Shown: piece by piece, positions 60,968 to 64,000 of the stretch
Numbering within the stretch: position 1 is the first letter of the stretch
Layout of the letters: the number at the start of each line of letters is the position of its first letter
From: Kalymmatonema hyalinum WJT4-NPBG1
GTDB lineage: Bacteria > Cyanobacteriota > Cyanobacteriia > Cyanobacteriales > Nostocaceae
DNA: 64,000 bases
Assembly (NCBI GenBank): GCA_019359075.1
Contig: JAHHIB010000017.1
Span: 27,666-91,665, forward strand
Direction: 5' to 3'
Program-made: the position numbers and the translations under genes
The notes under the pieces: model-generated
What the model was told of the DNA's origin: nothing
Databases searched by the model: none
What the model saw: the letters and a program-made list of their open reading frames with translations, nothing else

Positions 60968-62413
60968 CTAATGACTCTTTGGTCTAAAATTTGGTAGCTC
61001 CACAGCAGCCAATGACTTTCGCCGCTTGGGTGAACGCTGCGGGTAAAGCACTGGGGAGGGAGAGTTGGAGTTGCTATCGTAGTTGGTTGGCTCTTGAGAG
61101 TCAGTATTGTCTGACAATTCCACAGATGACAATTGCGATACTTGTATCCAATAGTCCTCAGTTTCCTCTGGAGAATCAATACTTAGTGATGTTTGAGCAG
61201 TTTCTGGTTCATCCATCAGGGGTATTACAGAAGTTTCCCAAATAGCTTCAGACGCCAAGGTACTGGTTGCATCTTTTTCAGCAGGAGGTTGTGCAGATGT
61301 GGGCACAGGATTAGCAACGAAGAACATTTGCAGCACACCATCCAATTGCTCTTCTAAGCTTGCTGAACCCAAAGATGAAACTGTTTCAATGTCTGGTTGT
61401 GGTGTGTCAACTGGTTGCGTTTGTGTAAATGTTTCTTCTGAATCTGTCGTATCCCAAGTAGACGAGGGATTGGGTATGGAATGATCCCATTGGTGTGGAG
61501 GTGATGCGGTCGTTTCCCCGTAAGGATGATCTACACTATCGGTAAAAAATTCAGGTTCTGCTTGGGCTGACCAAGGTCGAATCGGTTGCGCTTGGCAAAA
61601 CAAAAAGCTAGAGTGCTTAGATGGTCTTGTTTGACTGCTGCTTATATCATTATTATCAAGGGAATCGTAGCTAGGGACAGGTGTCTCCAGACACTTTTCC
61701 AAAGCTGCTTTAAATTGTAGGGTCTGGCGTTGTTGTCGCATCAGCCTCGTCCGTAGCTCTCGACAAGAGTTTTCTGATTGCAAGAGTTGGTGAGACTGTT
61801 CGTTGCAGCTAGATTTCATCAGCGTACATTCTCGCTCTAATTGAGCAAGGCGTTGTTGGCTAATTTCTAGCTGCGTTTTGTAATTTGAAATCAAACTTTC
61901 CTGGCGCTGAACTGTTTGCACAGCAGTTTCCAACTGTTGAAATAAGGAATTTACTTGCTCTTGAGATGCAGTAAGTTCCTGAGTTTGTTGGTTAAGCATC
62001 GACTCTGTCACACTTGAGCGCTTTTTCTGCCACTGCAAAGCCACCTCCCGTTCAGTTAAGGTAGCTTTTAGCTCCTCTACTGTCTCATACAAGTCGTTAT
62101 TGGCAGAACGTAATTCTTCATTCAACTCCAGCAATTTCTGGAATTCAGCGTCTATGAGTTCTTGTTTTTTGCTGTTAGGCTCTGCAACCCAGTCCTGCTG
62201 CTGTGCATCTTGTTCTGATGCAATTTCGCTTTCGCACTGCTTGTTTTCTGTTGGTGCCAGTAGTGGCTGCTTAACAACAGCAGTGTTTTCACTCTTGTTA
62301 ACTGAGTAAAATGGACAACTCACCTGCTCCGGTTGCAGCGAATTGCTCGTTGTTAGGGGTTCAACAAAATCCCCATTGTCTGGGGTGTCAGCTTGATTCA
62401 TCACTCTCTTCAC
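60968..62413 (-). CDS. Coiled-coil protein of unknown function
   Basis: 481 residues at the longest start; MNQADTPDNG four codons later is also possible. Residues about 80-245 form a continuous coiled coil rich in Glu, Gln and Leu (LELNEELRSANNDLYETVEEL, split into heptads; LTASQEQVNSLFQQLETA; LEISQQRLAQLERECTLM). N- and C-terminal parts are Ser/Pro/Gln-rich and disordered, with a short hydrophobic helix SLEEQLDGVLQMFFVA at about 345 and an acidic, Ser-rich end before a basic tip (RSPKRRKSLAAVELPNF). Such proteins in filamentous cyanobacteria can be filament-forming or motility-related, but nothing specific is shown here. Confidence 0.75.
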   Translation of the reverse strand: MKRVMNQADTPDNGDFVEPLTTSNSLQPEQVSCPFYSVNKSENTAVVKQPLLAPTENKQCESEIASEQDAQQQDWVAEPNSKKQELIDAEFQKLLELNEELRSANNDLYETVEELKATLTEREVALQWQKKRSSVTESMLNQQTQELTASQEQVNSLFQQLETAVQTVQRQESLISNYKTQLEISQQRLAQLERECTLMKSSCNEQSHQLLQSENSCRELRTRLMRQQRQTLQFKAALEKCLETPVPSYDSLDNNDISSSQTRPSKHSSFLFCQAQPIRPWSAQAEPEFFTDSVDHPYGETTASPPHQWDHSIPNPSSTWDTTDSEETFTQTQPVDTPQPDIETVSSLGSASLEEQLDGVLQMFFVANPVPTSAQPPAEKDATSTLASEAIWETSVIPLMDEPETAQTSLSIDSPEETEDYWIQVSQLSSVELSDNTDSQEPTNYDSNSNSPSPVLYPQRSPKRRKSLAAVELPNFRPKSH

Positions 62414-62761
62414 CCACCAGCCTTAAATTACAAAGCAGAGACTGCGCTAGCATGACATATAAATGCTGTCTCATTAAAAGAGACTATCGAAGGCAAGTTT
62501 AGCTTCTTGTGTGATTAAGTCACTAAACATGAGCTAGTTATAGCTTTTCCTCACTGCTGCTTGCAAAAAAAACAGAATTAAAAAATACTTCCGTTTTTGA
62601 GCAAGCAACATATGCCGTTGAATAGTCTCACGCTGTTTATCTCTGCTAAACAGTTGTAGCAGTTTTCATTGGAAAAATACAACGATGACTCTGATAAGGT
62701 ATGTAATGCAGGCAGTATCTATGAGCCTATAAGGATATTACCATTAGGTGTAGATGTGGTA
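62414..62761. other. Promoter-side spacer of the coiled-coil gene
   Basis: About 350 bp. Contains GTCTC/GAGAC (about 62470-62486) and a TGCTTGC (62558-62564)/GCAAGCA (62601-62607) inverted pair that could be a terminator-like stem. No gene. Confidence 0.35.
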
Positions 62762-63037
62762 TCAGGACTCATCTTTAGTAGGGCTAGACTTTTCTCGGTT
62801 AGTAGAGCTGTTCTGAGTATCTGAGTTATCTGAATCTTCTAGAGTATTGCTACTTTCCCTATTTCCTGGCGATTTTATGGAGCCAAAGGAACAGGCGATG
62901 GCAATCTTCACAATGTCGAAGTAAGCAGGGCGGTTGTCTTTATCCACAATCGCCAAAGAGAGCGATCCAGCAACTAAGATGACGAGAACAGGGGAAAGTA
63001 TCTCTTTCCCTGGTTGGCTGCTTTTGTTATTTGACAC
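62762..63037 (-). CDS. Small membrane protein with acidic Ser/Asn-rich tail
   Basis: 91 residues: MSNNKSSQPGKEILSPVLVI, one or two hydrophobic stretches (LSPVLVILVAGSLSLAIV and YFDIVKIAIACSFG), then a disordered tail (NTLEDSDNSDTQNSST) ending TKDES. The ATG at 63037 is preceded by AAGGAGATTC, a good ribosome-binding site. Not recognised; upstream gene neighbours are remnants, so context gives no clue. Confidence 0.6.
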   Translation of the reverse strand: MSNNKSSQPGKEILSPVLVILVAGSLSLAIVDKDNRPAYFDIVKIAIACSFGSIKSPGNRESSNTLEDSDNSDTQNSSTNREKSSPTKDES

Positions 63038-63251
63038 AGTTGAATCTCCTTATAAAGACAACCCTAGGCTGGGTAAGGAGCAGCCCAAGGCAATATAAAG
63101 CTAGACAAATTGGCAAAATCTTTTGATGTTCTAACGAAAAGACTCAAGAATCATCGCTATTGCCGTCAAACAAAATAGAAAAATACCCAAGCGCCAAAAC
63201 AATTCTCCTACTATAAGGAAGAGTCCCGCCGCAATATGCAATGTACGGTTA

Positions 63252-63353
63252 TGGGATTTGAACACTGGTCAATGCCTAGATATTCTTGAGGGACACATCA
63301 ATCCCGTACGGTCTGTAGCATTTAGTCCCCATGGTAAAACACTAGTCAATTAA
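63252..63353 (+). pseudogene. WD40-repeat remnant
   Basis: In frame it reads WDLNTGQCLDILEGH, then INPVRSVAFSPHGKTLV, one complete WD40 blade in the style of cyanobacterial WD-repeat proteins, then a stop at 63351. No start or other blades remain. It directly abuts a TnpB C-terminal stub, so an element insertion and deletion destroyed both. Confidence 0.7.
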
Positions 63354-63669
63354 TGATGTGGCTTGGACATCTTTTCGTCGTTGGATTGATTACTTTGCTT
63401 TGAAATTCAATACAAAAGTTGTGAGCGTGCCACCTCATTACACATCGCAAAAATGCAGTAATTGTGGACAAACTGTTAAGAAAGGACTGTCCACAAGAAC
63501 TCATAATTGCCCTCATTGCGGAACGGTGCTACAACGAGATGTGAATGCAGCCATCAATATTTTGTCTAAAGCAAAGTCTACCGGAGGGCATCCGGGAAGT
63601 AACGCTTGGGGAGTCGCGACCACTACGCTACTTGGTGAGACAGCGTTGCAGGAAAGTTTCCCGACCTAG
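63343..63669 (+). pseudogene. tnpB: C-terminal stub of TnpB
   Basis: The frame SINDVAWTSFRRWIDYFALK, then VPPHYTSQKCSNCG and CPHCG, then QRDVNAAINIL corresponds to about the last 105 residues of a TnpB like that at 28968 (SISDVAWTQFRTWVEYFG). The first RuvC Asp and the Glu are missing, so it is inactive. It overlaps by a few bases the WD40 remnant read in another frame. Its end runs into a dispersed repeat. Confidence 0.85.
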
Positions 63670-64000
63670 GCGACTGCGTTCGTCGAAGACGTGCCGAAGG
63701 CATACCCGAAGGGGGCAACCCAGGCATGTGCAAGTTGCGACGTTGAGCGAAGAATTCCCCGGCTTTAAATCAAAACGAGCGTAGCGATGTTTTGATAGCC
63801 GTGGGGAGTGTCAAAAGCAGTTAAACGGAATTCTCCAAAAAGGAACGTAGCCGATTGAGATTGAGGTCAGTAATTTGTAGCGACTGTCTTGAAAGTCAAG
63901 CGATCGTCAGGGCAAACGCATCTAAATATTGACAAAGTGGTAAGTAGAGATGTGAAATAGTGGTACAGATATACTAAGTAGGGGGATAAAGGCAGCGATC
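63655..64000. repeat. Dispersed repeat and gene-free right edge of the window
   Basis: GTTTCCCGACCTAGGCGACT, ACGTGCCGAAGGCAT and ACCCGAAGGG repeat the 60810-60885 block. The remaining about 270 bases hold a HIP1-related GCGATCG and no gene that can be supported. Confidence 0.5.

Noticed and set aside
1..64000. Prophage or integrative element carrying the defence-like genes
   Set aside because: No integrase, terminase, capsid, tail or conjugation genes were seen, and no att-like duplication flanks the tRNA-Asp gene in the window.

Overview
This window looks like chromosome from a filamentous, probably heterocyst-forming (Nostocales-type) cyanobacterium. The evidence is the photosynthetic gene content (ndhH, a Psb34-type photosystem II assembly protein, an FtsH2-like protease, a CruA-type lycopene cyclase and the ThiO-ThiG fusion). 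Frequent HIP1 octamers (GCGATCGC) and heptanucleotide tandem repeats in the spacers point the same way. The species cannot be named from this alone. No rRNA operon, integrase or phage structural genes were seen; there is one tRNA (Asp).

Layout. 1-5252: the end of an MDR-type oxidoreductase, then trpA, trpB, trpD and a DAHP synthase, all on +, an arrangement reminiscent of supplementary tryptophan clusters beside indole-derived pigment pathways. 5764-9650: three related glycine-rich repeat proteins with shared leaders and shared 3' hairpins; the third ends in eight 14/16-residue IGNGNW repeats. 9954-16393: an unknown protein, a metallophosphoesterase, a TnpB element with an in-frame stop and ftsH. 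17105-20573: an AT-rich island with a decayed Xre gene, a DEDDh exonuclease-ATPase fusion and a protein with an HEPN-like R-x4-H motif; this is the best candidate for an undescribed defence system. 20779-27754: a secreted protein, gltX behind tRNA-Asp, ssb, a double-ATPase peptide ABC transporter subunit and a response regulator. 28430-30351: an intact TnpB element that seems to split a small regulator gene preceded by three operator-like palindromes. 30719-35863: CheB-, CheR-PAS- and PAS-histidine-kinase genes, abutting convergent rsmH. 36920-43487: ndhH, a lone DXCF-type GAF protein, a divergent RHH/TnpB pair (TnpB broken), a MidA-type methyltransferase, a 31-residue membrane peptide and a beta-hydroxyacid dehydrogenase. 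43545-48275: a second immune-like area with an HTH-NACHT NLR-like ATPase, an Xre/RES toxin-antitoxin pair and a membrane protein. 48601-62413: TPR protein, psb34, thiO-thiG, ferredoxin, an intact TnpB, cimA, cruA and a coiled-coil protein. 62762-64000: a small membrane protein and a WD40/TnpB chimeric remnant.

Themes. Five TnpB copies occur without any TnpA: two intact, one with a nonsense codon, one frameshifted and lacking the last catalytic Asp, and one a C-terminal stub. Three of them sit beside small DNA-binding-type genes with palindromic operators. Dispersed repeats fill most spacers and have entered the thiO-thiG reading frame. All functions are read from sequence motifs and family knowledge; no database search was possible.
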